Shown here: positions 36,661 to 46,519 of the stretch, piece after piece
Numbering within the stretch: the first letter of the stretch is position 1
How the letters are laid out: each line of letters starts with the position of its first letter
DNA from: Candidatus Cloacimonadota bacterium
Lineage (GTDB): Bacteria; Cloacimonadota; Cloacimonadia; Cloacimonadales; TCS61
Direction: 5' to 3'
DNA: 64,000 nucleotides
NCBI GenBank assembly: GCA_030600585.1
Contig: JAUVLU010000005.1
Coordinates: 1 to 64,000, forward strand
Notes under the pieces: generated by a model
The model's database searches: none
The model's input: only the letters and a program-made list of their open reading frames with translations
What the model was told of the DNA's origin: nothing
Made by a program: the position numbers and the translations under genes

Positions 36661-37357
36661 ATTTTCTCCATTTATTAATTGTGATCTTTCTTAAAATAAA
36701 AACAAATTCACCTTTTGGAAGCTCCTGTGTCATAATAGTAAGTTCTTGTAAACTTCCCCAAAATATTTTCTCATTTGGTTGTGTTAGTTTATAAGCAATT
36801 ATTGCCTGTCTGTTTGGTCCCAAGATCTTTTTCATATCACCAAGCAATTGTTTGAGACGGTAAGGAGTTTCCAGGAAGATAAGATCATAATTGTTGGGAA
36901 GGCGTTTAATAGCGCGTTTGCGTTCATCTTTATTGGCTGGCAGGAATCCGTAATATAAGAATTGCTCAAGTTTAAGTCCGCTCACCATCAAGGCTGCCAT
37001 TATGGATGAAGCACCGGGAATTGGAACTACATTAATTCCGCTTTGATGACAATGCCAAACCAGATTATTGCCCGGATCGGCAAAGAGCGGTGTGCCTGCA
37101 TCACTTATCATAGCTGCAGTTTCACCATCCAGAGCAAGTCTATTTAGAATTACTTGAGTTTGTTCTGCTTCGTTATGTTCATTCAAGAGTTCCAGCGGCT
37201 TATTAATATCATAACCCTTCAGCAGTCTGCTTCCTACTTTGAATTCCTCGCAGATCACAAAATCCACCTCTTTAAGAATTTTAAGTGCTCTTAAAGTAAT
37301 ATCGTCAGGATTTCCAATATGCGTTGCAACAACATATAATTTATTCTTTGAAGACAT
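36650..37357 (-). CDS. rsmI: 16S rRNA (cytidine(1402)-2'-O)-methyltransferase RsmI
   Basis: Methylates the ribose of C1402 in 16S rRNA. About 235 residues from the ATG at 37357 (MSSKNKLYVVATHIGNPDDITLRAL), with AGGGGA nine nt upstream; the longer frame starts inside the upstream gene. Tetrapyrrole-methylase fold motifs are ATHIGNPDDIT, VICEEFKVGSRLL, AAMISDAGTPLFADPG and VVPIPGASSIMAAL. Overlaps the upstream YfhO-like gene by 17 bp and the downstream kinase by 11 bp, so translation is probably coupled. Confidence 0.94.
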   Translation of the reverse strand: MSSKNKLYVVATHIGNPDDITLRALKILKEVDFVICEEFKVGSRLLKGYDINKPLELLNEHNEAEQTQVILNRLALDGETAAMISDAGTPLFADPGNNLVWHCHQSGINVVPIPGASSIMAALMVSGLKLEQFLYYGFLPANKDERKRAIKRLPNNYDLIFLETPYRLKQLLGDMKKILGPNRQAIIAYKLTQPNEKIFWGSLQELTIMTQELPKGEFVFILRKITINKWRKYAR

Positions 37358-39752
37358 ATACGATCTTCCCCTGATAATTTGAGCGAATATATTTGTATAC
37401 CCCAATTAGGAAGATCAATATTGCCAGGATCAACCCGATAAGGCTGAGTTTAAGGCTTAATAAATATGTTTTAGATTCAAATTTTATTTCCAGAACATGT
37501 TCACCTTTTGGCACAACTACTCCGCGCAGGATATAATTAGTTGCAAATATTTCTGTCTCTTCTCCATCGATATATGCTTTCCAGCCGGCAGGATAATAAA
37601 TTTCGCTTATCGTAAGGAAAGAAGTTGTGTCTGTGGTTACATTGAATTTAAGATCATGGAGAGCAAATTCTGCAGGAGTGACAGAACATTCTGTCGGAGT
37701 ATAAGTTGCAGGAATATCTTTTTCGACAATAGCAGTTTGTGCAGGTGAGAATTCAGGGTCATTCAGTTTTTTCCAGATCGCTTTATTATTTGTTATTAAC
37801 TCTGTGTTATTCACGAACCAGGCTCGCGGCAGATAAGTTTTATTCCAATATACTGTTTGTTTTTGCTTTCTATCATAATATACGTATTCCAGATTATCCA
37901 ACGGCAGTTTTTGTGTGAAGATCACATATTTTACATTAAGCATATTCACAATATTCCAGTTGATAGGAATCCTGTTGAGGAACTCCGCATTCAGGCAATG
38001 CTCAATAATATCCTGGTATCTCTTCAATTTTGCGCCATGATATCCGCCGATAGTTTGATGATAATATGCCCATCTGTTCTGACCAAATTCTCTGGCAAGC
38101 GGATATATCCTATAATTTTCTGTATCCTGTAAAAGGAATCTATCAGCATTAGTTTCATTATATTGTTTCTCAATATTTTGCTGTGGAGTTACATTTTGCA
38201 GGAATCTACTGTCAATGAGGAGAAGGTCGGTAATCACAAGAATTGCAATAAGAATTAAAAACGGATATTTTCCAATTTTTTTTCTTCCGGCTAACAGGAT
38301 CAATCCGATGCTTGCCAGCAGGAAGAGTCCTGTTTGAAGTCCATCATTAACCAGTTTTTCTGATCTAAGAACTTTAAGCTGTTTTATTTGTGCAGGATTA
38401 TATTTGGAAGAATCTCCCGAATGCTGCAATCCAAGATGTTCCAATGAACTGCTGAAGGCGAGGAAAATAATAAAAAGTACAAATACTGTTATGAGTATCT
38501 TCTGGAAGAGATCGAAGAATTTCTTATCATCTTCTTTTATTTTTTGAATAATGGTTTTTATACCGAACCCCGCCAGTATTACTGTGCAGAATTGCAGGAG
38601 AACAAGTATCATTGCCGGCACCCTGAATTTATTGAATCCCGGCAAATACTCCAACAGGAAATTAGAAAGGAATGGCAAGTGTCTTCCAAAAGAAAGAAAA
38701 AGTGTGAATATGGAAACACTGAATAATATTTTCACCATTCTGTTTTTATTATAAAATATTGCGATAAGTGCGAATAGAAAAATGATAATTCCCATGTACA
38801 TTGAAGTTTGTGTGAATGGCATCCAGCCCCAGTAAAATGGAGAAACTCCACCAAAGAAACTTGGGTTTACAAAGGTTAATATTTCCAATGGGTGGAACGA
38901 CCAACTGGTCGCATAACTTTTACTCAACCCGCTTGAGCCGCCGCGGATAGTGTATTCCCCGTATTCATAAGTAGAAAAATATGGTTGAGCAATTGCCATG
39001 AATGCAATAAAAAATGCCAGTAAAAGCAGGGCAGAAAATATCAAGTGTGATCTTAATTCTTTATCTTTTACAGCCCAGATCATTTGTGCGATCCAGTAAA
39101 TTCCGATCATTAAAAAAGTGTAATAGGAAATCTGCGGGTGATTAGCTCTAAGCTGTACTATCAAAAGAATTGCAGTTGCACCCAATGCAAGCAGACTACG
39201 CCGCTGTTTTAAATAATGAACTGCAAACATTATCCATGGAATATATACAACCGCTTTGAATTTTGTGTTATGCCCGATCTCTAAGAGTCCTAAAAAATGA
39301 CATGATAGCGGTAAGGCAATAGCACTGATGAAGGCGATGATCGGATCGAATTTAAGATGGATCATGAATAGGTAAACACCCAGAGCCATAATGAATAACA
39401 TCAATATTCGCCAGTTCATTACTCTGTTTGTAAGTTTATATATCTTGCTTACAAATGGATATTTTGTGCCGAATGAAATTAAATAACCCGGCATTCCAGA
39501 AAAGACATTACTGTTCCAAAGTGCCTGATCTTTGTTGTTTTCATTATATTCTATCATACATTGAGCAGATGAACGCCATTGGATCGTATCACTTGCCGGA
39601 GGTTCGTAATTTAAAAAGGCGATCTTGAAAAAAAATACAGATAGAATAATGAACAATAAACTAATAAAAATCACATGCTTATATTTTCCCTCAAGTATCT
39701 TTTCCAAAATTCCAATTTGCTCTATTGATTTTTGTTTTTTCTTTTTTGCCAT
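37341..39752 (-). CDS. YfhO-family polytopic membrane protein
   Basis: 803 residues. A basic N-terminus (MAKKKKQKSIEQ), then about twelve membrane segments over residues 30-510, a periplasmic domain (about 520-760) and a last membrane helix (about 770-795). The first loop NSNVFSGMPGYLISFGTKYP and the later YLPGFNKFRVPAMI fit the YfhO family of GT-C-like membrane proteins, related to lipid-linked glycosyltransferases. The periplasmic end, YPAGWKAYIDGEETEIF with LRGVVVPKGEHVLEIKF, is also typical of the family. GAGG precedes the ATG. Substrate unknown. Confidence 0.85.
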   Translation of the reverse strand: MAKKKKQKSIEQIGILEKILEGKYKHVIFISLLFIILSVFFFKIAFLNYEPPASDTIQWRSSAQCMIEYNENNKDQALWNSNVFSGMPGYLISFGTKYPFVSKIYKLTNRVMNWRILMLFIMALGVYLFMIHLKFDPIIAFISAIALPLSCHFLGLLEIGHNTKFKAVVYIPWIMFAVHYLKQRRSLLALGATAILLIVQLRANHPQISYYTFLMIGIYWIAQMIWAVKDKELRSHLIFSALLLLAFFIAFMAIAQPYFSTYEYGEYTIRGGSSGLSKSYATSWSFHPLEILTFVNPSFFGGVSPFYWGWMPFTQTSMYMGIIIFLFALIAIFYNKNRMVKILFSVSIFTLFLSFGRHLPFLSNFLLEYLPGFNKFRVPAMILVLLQFCTVILAGFGIKTIIQKIKEDDKKFFDLFQKILITVFVLFIIFLAFSSSLEHLGLQHSGDSSKYNPAQIKQLKVLRSEKLVNDGLQTGLFLLASIGLILLAGRKKIGKYPFLILIAILVITDLLLIDSRFLQNVTPQQNIEKQYNETNADRFLLQDTENYRIYPLAREFGQNRWAYYHQTIGGYHGAKLKRYQDIIEHCLNAEFLNRIPINWNIVNMLNVKYVIFTQKLPLDNLEYVYYDRKQKQTVYWNKTYLPRAWFVNNTELITNNKAIWKKLNDPEFSPAQTAIVEKDIPATYTPTECSVTPAEFALHDLKFNVTTDTTSFLTISEIYYPAGWKAYIDGEETEIFATNYILRGVVVPKGEHVLEIKFESKTYLLSLKLSLIGLILAILIFLIGVYKYIRSNYQGKIVYVFKE

Positions 39753-39943
39753 AATATTTCCTCAATTATTTAATAAATTTTCAAGTAATACATCATCACT
39801 GATAATATTACTTTCCTGAAATTTATTGTAGTTGAATTGAAGTCAAATAAAAAAGTTATTATCTTTTCTATTTGAAAGGTACGTCGAGTAGGAAAGAGGC
39901 TTAAAAAAAGGTTTCGAGTCGTTGTTTCTTATGACAACATGCC

Positions 39944-40169
39944 CGTCACTCTGAGGAATCTCCTTGCCCTTGTGGAATTGTGCATCGCACACCTGTTTCA
40001 CAGGATTCCACGGGGCTTGCTGTTACTCTTAACGAAGAGTTAGGGTAATATATAATTGATTTATATCGTCTATTCTTCCTATGGAGAGCAGCGCCTGCCC
40101 CGCTGAATAGCCTGGGGTGCAAGATTCGACCCATCTACGCACTGCTACGACGTGGCAGGGAGAATGACG
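39944..40169. repeat. MITE-like element with a compact three-way-junction fold
   Basis: About 226 bp bounded by inverted ends CGTCACTCT (39944) and AGAATGACG (to 40169). Inside, 39972-40011 folds completely: GTGGAAT, hairpin TGTGC-ATC-GCACA, hairpin CCTGT-TTC-ACAGG, then ATTCCAC, with GCCC/GGGC extending the base stem. A further hairpin ACTCTT-AACG-AAGAGT lies at 40025-40040. Base composition is richer in G+C than the surroundings. No convincing gene; one short minus-strand frame runs through it but looks like a by-product. Confidence 0.55.
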
Positions 40170-40182
40170 CATAACTGCAACA

Positions 40183-41874
40183 TCATTTCAAAAGCAAACA
40201 TTTTCTTATTGCTTTTTCTTTTCCATTCACTTTTAGCTTATAGAAATAAACACCGGAACCGACTTTTTTCCCGAACGAATCTTTGCCATTCCAGATAATA
40301 TTGTGCGTTCCTTTTTCAAATTCATCATTAATAAGAATTTTAACTTTTTGTCCTTTGATGTTGTAAATTGAAAGATCAATTTTGCTTGCTTCAGGAATAG
40401 AAAAAGATATCGTAGTTTCTGGGTTGAAGGGATTTGGGAAATTGCTAAAATTGAGTTTGTTGGAGATTATATCTTCATTTAGCTGGTTTCGATATCTGCC
40501 TTTAGATACAAATATATAATCAATCTTATCGCTTAGGATCGTTGGAGAATCAAAAGTGACTTCAAAACCTCCATTTTCTCCAAATTCAAAATAATCCTCA
40601 TCTTCAAATAAAATCAGGGAACGAACATCTGAACCATTCTTTAAAGAATTTGCAGAAATAATTGAACAACTTTGAATATCTAAATTGTTGCTATTTCGAC
40701 CTTGGTCCATCACAAAAGCAATTCCATGAACTTCAATATCTTCGGATGATTTGATGATAATATTACCAAAACCTTGAGTTATTAAATATTCAGGTATTTG
40801 AGAATACGATATATTTAGATTTTCATAAATACCCACAACATCAAAAACATAAGTTGAATCACGATAATTATTATCTCCTATTGCAATATTACCTTTGTCA
40901 CCCAAAGCTCTGCTATTATATTTCATACAAGTTAACTTTAAAAAAACTTCATCATTCTGAGGAAGAGTATATTCATCAAGAGAAATAATTATTGAATCAT
41001 TTGCAGGTATAACAAATATGCTATCCCTTCCTGTTTCTATATGTATTTCTCTTCGTAAATCATACGAAAAAATTTTACCCTGTCCTGTTACACCGATAGT
41101 TTCATTCTCAGGATGACAAACAGCAATTAATCCTGTATAATCAAAGTAATTTATATTATCCTGATTTTCTAAAACCTTGAATGAGAGATCATTATGATTT
41201 ATTTTATTTTTTAAAAGCTTATATTCCCGAGTATCTTCGCTTTGATTTTCAGCAAGTGAAACCAGGTTGTTTTCCAGCTCTCCTTTGCTGTATAAAGTGG
41301 GGCAACCTCCTCCACCATTATATTCTGAAACACAAAAAAAAGGATCACAATTAGGACCATACCAATAACTTTTTTTTATCAATCCATCAAAACTAACAGG
41401 ATTATTTACATAAAACAAATGACCGATATTTATCCACAAAGTAAGATTTCCAGATAATCCCCACCCTATACACTGATCAACTGTAGGCATCATAACACTA
41501 ATAGTACCATTGGTGTTAAATGAAACGTAGTTATTTAGATTATAACTATTATCATTTTCATCTTTCAAAGAAACATTGAAATTATTATTACCGTTATTAA
41601 TTGATATACTTCCATTATAAGGTAACCGAAGTTTAAGAACATGGTTCTTACCATAATAAACACCACCAGAATATACTCCATAGTAAGTAGCGTAAAACAT
41701 ATCTCTATTAATATCTTCAGGAAGGAAAATTGGAAATGGTGGATAATCACCGTAATCAAAAGGTTCTGTAATTACCTTGTCACTCGTATCATAATCATCG
41801 ATTGTGATTACAATATCATCTAATGTAACATCGGATAGTATTATTCTTTTTACAAAACTTTTTGCCAGGATATA
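40183..41874 (-). pseudogene. C-terminal part of a type IX-secreted beta-helix protein, cut off by an in-frame TAA
   Basis: The frame is the direct continuation of 41875-43548: both are in the same phase and only the TAA at 41875-41877 separates them. The 58 codons after the stop (YILAKSFVKRIILSDVTLDDIV ... PIFLPEDINRD) are stop-free and protein-like. Then comes a region of beta-sandwich character (MFYATYYGVYSGGVYYGK) and a type A sorting domain (FPNPFNPETTISFSIPEAS, KGQKVKIL, GSGVYFYKLK, final CLLLK). There is no signal peptide or ribosome site on this part, so it can only be made by read-through or from a repaired allele. Confidence 0.85.
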
Positions 41875-43548
41875 TTAACTATAGTCTGCAATACATAAAT
41901 CTACTACTTTATTATTCCAATCTCCAATAATATTGTTATTCTGTTCTATAGTTACTTGTATCTGTGTACTTTGATTATGATATGTCAAATAAACTATTGT
42001 AAGTTCTTTCTGGGTATTTCCTGTTAGGGGGTCATTGTTGGTGTAGAAATATGCATCATATTGATCTCTGGAAGGTTCATTTATATTGAGATGATTCCAC
42101 TGTGCTAATACGGTTTTAATCCCACCAGAATCCCATCGGTCTTTTGCTGGATTATTACAGTTTGTCGTTCCCGGTTCACCATTTGTAGGATGATATGGCC
42201 ATTGGTATTCCGGAATAAAATCCGGTCTTGTGTCTTTATAATATGAAATGTCTTCCCAATACATATCACTATGAACTCCATTACCCCAATAACCTTCATT
42301 TGGGTGTAACCAATCAAAGCAATGAATATTTGCTTTGTAATGTCCTTCACCGTGCATAGACCAAGGCCATGTAATTGAAAAATCAGTATAATAAAAACGA
42401 CAATTTACTATTATTTGATCATCGTTATCATTGTTTGGATATAATGGATTTAAATCCCAGTCAGCTATTTTAGGTGCTCTATTCCTGAATATTAGATTGT
42501 TAATCCCATTTTCTCCATGAGCTTTATCAAACTGTATAAATTCAGCAATATTTCCTTCGACGAGATTAAACTCTGGTGGATCGGCATTAGTGCCAGAAGC
42601 ACCATGAAAACAAATATCAGTAGGTTCATAATTTGTTGACCCTTGGGAATCATTTTCTCGTGAATAATTGTAACCCAAGACATTATGATAAGCGTGATTA
42701 CCAAATATCATTGAGTGTCTTAATTTTCTGAAAACATTGTTTTCAATTAAACAATGATGTGAATCATTACCTATTACAACGCCATATCCATTACCTCCAC
42801 TAGTTCTATGAATAGATTCATTTATGTAACATTCCCTGACTTCTATATGATTATTGCCTGAACCTATTGAGATATGGTGTCTTTCTGAATAATTACTTTG
42901 AATACCATTGATCCAACAATGATCTGAATAAGAAAATACGAAATATCTTCCTCCAATATACTCATCACCTGTGAATGGTCTAGTTTCAATCCATTGAGAT
43001 GAATGTGTTATTTTGAAATCTTCAAATCCTATATTTGATGATGAATATATTTTGAAGCTATCATCATATTCCCAACCTGCTGCTGTTGGGATACCCTCAA
43101 CTTCATATTTAATATAATCATATCTAAAAAGCAAAGTCGTCTCTTCCGCACCTGCCCCTTTGAATACTACATTATTACGGTTGATTTCTATGGTCTCATC
43201 AAATTCATAAACACCTGGTGGAAAGTAGAAGAGGATATTTGATTGATTGAAATCTGAATTATCTGGATCTATAATATAGAGAATTTTCTGCGTTAATGTG
43301 TTTCCCTGTATTATTGGGTCTTCCAAATCTTGAGTAACATCAATAAATTTATCAATTTCCAATCCACCATCTGCTTGTAGTTGCTTTAGACAACCTGCAT
43401 TTTGCCATGGTAAAACCATTTCAGTTGGATTCCACCATGCTTCCTCTAAATCTGGTAACCTATCACTTGGAATATGTGTTCCAATTTGAGCAAATAAACT
43501 TGCCGTGTAAATTATAACTACCAATAAAACTAAAATATTCGTTTTCAT
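41875..43548 (-). CDS. Secreted right-handed beta-helix protein, N-terminal part of a 1121-codon gene
   Basis: 557 residues to the TAA. Signal peptide (MKTNILVLLVVIIYTASLFAQ), a conserved leader module (IGTHIPSDRLP, NAGCLKQLQADGGLEIDKF, FYFPPGVYEFDETIEINRNNVVFKGAG), then a pectate-lyase-like parallel beta-helix (about 105-400) with runs such as NHIEVRECYINES, NYSERHHISIGS, HCLIENNVFRKLRHS. Third and only full-length copy of a gene present three times in tandem. Preceded by AAGGAG and 10 nt after the lipoprotein-like gene. The downstream sorting domain is separated from it by one nonsense codon, so as written the product would be released but not sorted. Confidence 0.85.
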   Translation of the reverse strand: MKTNILVLLVVIIYTASLFAQIGTHIPSDRLPDLEEAWWNPTEMVLPWQNAGCLKQLQADGGLEIDKFIDVTQDLEDPIIQGNTLTQKILYIIDPDNSDFNQSNILFYFPPGVYEFDETIEINRNNVVFKGAGAEETTLLFRYDYIKYEVEGIPTAAGWEYDDSFKIYSSSNIGFEDFKITHSSQWIETRPFTGDEYIGGRYFVFSYSDHCWINGIQSNYSERHHISIGSGNNHIEVRECYINESIHRTSGGNGYGVVIGNDSHHCLIENNVFRKLRHSMIFGNHAYHNVLGYNYSRENDSQGSTNYEPTDICFHGASGTNADPPEFNLVEGNIAEFIQFDKAHGENGINNLIFRNRAPKIADWDLNPLYPNNDNDDQIIVNCRFYYTDFSITWPWSMHGEGHYKANIHCFDWLHPNEGYWGNGVHSDMYWEDISYYKDTRPDFIPEYQWPYHPTNGEPGTTNCNNPAKDRWDSGGIKTVLAQWNHLNINEPSRDQYDAYFYTNNDPLTGNTQKELTIVYLTYHNQSTQIQVTIEQNNNIIGDWNNKVVDLCIADYS

Positions 43549-43558
43549 TTTTTTCTCC

Positions 43559-44587
43559 TTAATTTGTTATTAGATTTTTACTTATAGGATTTGTTAAATA
43601 AGTTCCAACATAGATAATTCTATCATAATCTGTCGAGAATCTTGCTGTTCGTCCCATCTCCATAATATTTTCAATTTCTTCTGTAATAAAATTGTAAGAA
43701 AAGATTTCACTATTTTCAGTTATATGTGATGTGCTAAAAATTATCCCAAAATTTGAAATGTGAGGTTGCTTTCCTTCATGAATTTCATAAATAATTGTTT
43801 CATTTTTTAGGTATTGAATTATTGGGTAATTAATATAAACTAGTTTCTCTTTATCATTTGAAATCCAGTAAGAATATGTTGATACTTCATAAATTAGACT
43901 CGTGCTATTGCCAGTATCCTTATCATATTTGAACAATTCTGGGCCATGCTCTAAAGTTTCTATGTAATATATTGTATTGAGATTCTTATAAGAAGGTAAG
44001 CCTATGAAAAAATCTGGAGTTGCTATAGTTAAAATAGTATCAACATTTACGGTTGTTAAATCAAGCTCAAGAATTGAATAAGAATTTATATCATTTTCAC
44101 TAAATACAATTAATTCATTATTTGGTGATAAAGCTGGATTTTGACAATTTCGTAGAGAATTCTGATAGATAATTTCTAATTGATCTTCAATAATTTCATA
44201 TCGGTATAAATCCTTTGCAGGATATCTGTCAGATTCAGCACAAAAATAGAAATAACTACCATCTGATGTTACACAAGCATATTCATAATTTGCAACTTTC
44301 AATTCCCCGCTTATCTTCATATTGTCTGTCCCATCTTCATTTACCGTATAAAGGCTACTATCAGCAAGATAAAGCAATTTGTTTGAATTTGGAATAAACT
44401 GCACATTGTCACAATTATCTACATCAATCACTTTCTGCTTGTTATTCCCATCTGCATCCATAATGTAGATGGCATCCTGGTAGATGGGTTCATAATCATT
44501 ATTGTCACCACCATAATTACAACCGCAAAACAATAGTGGTAACAGCAATGATATAAAAAATATCGGTAAAAATAGTTTTGTTTTCAT
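43559..44587 (-). CDS. Surface beta-propeller protein (TolB/PD40-like), unit 3
   Basis: 342 residues. Signal sequence ending LLFCGCNYGG, with a possible lipid-anchor Cys after FCG. The conserved front part (DAIYIMDADGNNKQKVIDVDNCDNVQFIPNSNKLLYLADSSLYTVNEDG) is nearly identical in the three paralogues and has TolB/WD40-like blades. The middle differs (VANYEYACVTSDGSYFYFC ...) and the tail (LTNPISKNLITN) is shared again. It starts inside the stop of the truncated beta-helix gene (ATGA overlap, 44584-44587), with GGAGG upstream. Confidence 0.75.
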   Translation of the reverse strand: MKTKLFLPIFFISLLLPLLFCGCNYGGDNNDYEPIYQDAIYIMDADGNNKQKVIDVDNCDNVQFIPNSNKLLYLADSSLYTVNEDGTDNMKISGELKVANYEYACVTSDGSYFYFCAESDRYPAKDLYRYEIIEDQLEIIYQNSLRNCQNPALSPNNELIVFSENDINSYSILELDLTTVNVDTILTIATPDFFIGLPSYKNLNTIYYIETLEHGPELFKYDKDTGNSTSLIYEVSTYSYWISNDKEKLVYINYPIIQYLKNETIIYEIHEGKQPHISNFGIIFSTSHITENSEIFSYNFITEEIENIMEMGRTARFSTDYDRIIYVGTYLTNPISKNLITN

Positions 44588-44991
44588 CTTAATACCTCCA
44601 TATTTTTTATTCGGTTTTTTTTAATTGTTTCACCCATTCCCGCACCTTTAAATACCACATTATCGCGGTTGATTACTATGGTCTCATCAAATTCATAAAC
44701 ACCTGGTGGGAAGTAGAAGAGGAGGGAATGGTTGGTATTTGCTGGAGTATATAATGTATCGCTAATAGCTGCACTTAGATTATTTTGATCAAATTCTTCA
44801 ATATTGTAAAATTTAGTAATATCCAATCCACCATCTTCTTGGAGTTGCTTTAGACAACCCGCTTTGGTCCATTCAAGAACACCAAAGTTGTCGTATGGTA
44901 AACTTTCTTGAGGAATATGGGTCCCAATTTGGGCAAATAAACTTGCTGTTAATAATATAACTACCAATAAAACTAAAACATTCACTTTCAT
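44584..44991 (-). pseudogene. Truncated beta-helix gene, unit 2
   Basis: 135 codons: signal peptide (MKVNVLVLLVVILLTASLFAQIG), the conserved leader module (AGCLKQLQEDGGLDITKF, SLLFYFPPGVYEFDETIVINRDNVVFKGAG), then an abrupt change after GETI into KKNRIKNMEVLR, which is simply the translated leader of the next gene (it contains the GGAGG used by the gene at 44587). The whole beta-helix and sorting domain are missing. The frame itself is intact, so it could still make a small secreted peptide, or act as a recombination donor. Confidence 0.75.
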
Positions 44992-45001
44992 TTTTTTCTC
45001 C

Positions 45002-46075
45002 TTAATTTGTAATTAGATTTTTTTGTACAGGATTGGTTATGTACTGACCAATGTAAACAATTTGAGAAGTATCTTTATTAAATCTGGGCATCATTGAATC
45101 TTCAGTTAACAAATTTTTATTAAAACCATCAAATTGAATAGAATATATTGAGCATAATCCGGTTCTCAAATCAGTATATAAAATTGTATCCTCCGATAAT
45201 GTGAAATTATATCCTTCTTCAAAATTAGTACTAATTTGAAAAGTGTAATCAAATAGAGTCATATAATCATTTTGGTGATAATAAAGTAATTTTGTGACTA
45301 TTTGTGATAACTCATGTGAGTAATATGGGATTGCACCCTTAGCAATAAATTCATATTCAATGAATCCATCTTCAACTGAAGAATATTGATAAATGGAACC
45401 ATCCACATTCCCCCAAAAAACAAATAATTTATCAGTATTTTCGTCATATTTAGGATCAGCAAATCCATTTGCATAATCTAAATTAGATAATTCTTTTATG
45501 TAACATGTATCAATAATACTATTGGCTAAATTCATCTTACTAACTGTACTATAGCTACCATCTCTGTTATTAAAATATGTGACATATAGCAAAAATTCTT
45601 GATTTTGATATTGAATAAAAGTAGCTTCTTTTTCACTTACATCAACTGTATTCGTTAAATTCGTTAGTTCATTACCTGTCGGTTCTGTCATATAGAGGTC
45701 ATAAATGTAATCACGAGAATCGTAATAAACAGCAAACGCAATCTTTTCTCCATCATTAGAAATTGCAGGTAAATCCCATCTTACATTCAAATCTTCACTT
45801 ATCTTAACATTCTCAGTCCCATCCTCATTCACTGTATAAAGGCTGTTATCAGCAAGGTAGAGCAGTTTGTTGGAATTTGGAATAAACTGCACATTGTCGC
45901 AACCGTCCACATCAATCACTTTCTGCTTGTTATTCCCATCTGCATCCATAATGTAGATGGCATCCTGGTAGATGGGTTCATAATCATTATCGCCACCACC
46001 ATAATTATACCCGCAAAACAATAGTGGTAACATCCATGTAATAAACATTATCGGTAATAATAGTTTTGTTTTCAT
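45002..46075 (-). CDS. Surface beta-propeller protein (TolB/PD40-like), unit 2
   Basis: 357 residues, paralogue of the genes at 43559 and 46520. The first about 95 residues match unit 3 almost exactly (DAIYIMDADGNNKQKVIDVDGCDNVQFIPNSNKLLYLADNSLYTVNEDG), the middle is different (WDLPAISNDGEKIAFAVYYDSRDYIYDLYM, as in TolB blades), and the tail YITNPVQKNLITN is shared. The Cys of unit 3 that could be lipidated is Tyr here (FCGYNYGG), so this copy may be secreted rather than lipid-anchored. Start overlaps the stop of the truncated beta-helix gene by ATGA. Confidence 0.75.
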   Translation of the reverse strand: MKTKLLLPIMFITWMLPLLFCGYNYGGGDNDYEPIYQDAIYIMDADGNNKQKVIDVDGCDNVQFIPNSNKLLYLADNSLYTVNEDGTENVKISEDLNVRWDLPAISNDGEKIAFAVYYDSRDYIYDLYMTEPTGNELTNLTNTVDVSEKEATFIQYQNQEFLLYVTYFNNRDGSYSTVSKMNLANSIIDTCYIKELSNLDYANGFADPKYDENTDKLFVFWGNVDGSIYQYSSVEDGFIEYEFIAKGAIPYYSHELSQIVTKLLYYHQNDYMTLFDYTFQISTNFEEGYNFTLSEDTILYTDLRTGLCSIYSIQFDGFNKNLLTEDSMMPRFNKDTSQIVYIGQYITNPVQKNLITN

Positions 46076-46509
46076 CTTAATACCTCCATATTTTTTATTC
46101 GGTTTTTAGTTGTCTCTTCCGCTCCCGCACCTTTGAAAACTACATTATCACGATTTATCTCAATTGTTTCAGTAAAATTATACTCTCCTGGTGGGAAGTA
46201 GAAGAGGAGGGACTGTCCATTATAAACATCATCATTTTCAACAAGATCTATAATTTTCTCAGTCAATGTACTGCCTTCAATAACTGGATCATCCAAATCA
46301 GTTGTTACATCAATAAATTTATCAATTTCCATGCCACCATTTTCTTCTATCTGTTTTAAACATCCTGCATTCTGCCATTCGGTTATTCGTGGATTTGAAC
46401 TAACCAAAGGTAATCTTTCATCAGGGATATTAGTTCCAATTGTACTTTGTGCAAATAAGTTTACTGAAAAAATTATAACTGCAATTAAAATTAAAATATG
46501 TTTCTTCAT
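46072..46509 (-). pseudogene. Truncated beta-helix gene, unit 1
   Basis: 145 codons: signal peptide (MKKHILILIAVIIFSVNLFAQS), the leader module (IGTNIPDERLP, NAGCLKQIEENGGMEIDKFIDVT, LLFYFPPGEYNFTETIEINRDNVVFKGAGAEETT), then the same foreign tail KNRIKNMEVLR as in unit 2. Truncation is at nearly the same codon as in unit 2, showing that both arose by the same rearrangement or that one was copied from the other. 10 nt after the unit 1 propeller gene. Confidence 0.75.
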
Positions 46510-46519
46510 TTTTCTCTCC

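Noticed and set aside
39946-40134. 62-codon minus-strand frame in the repeat element after the beta-helix gene
   Set aside because: Its codons fall on the inverted-repeat and three-way-junction sequence, it has no ribosome site, and its composition (many R, H, S, C) is unlike the neighbouring proteins. Treated as a by-product of the repeat.
40183-41700. Independent secreted gene starting at the ATG at 41700
   Set aside because: There is no signal peptide and no ribosome site, and the reading frame continues upstream without a stop to the TAA at 41875 in phase with the beta-helix gene.
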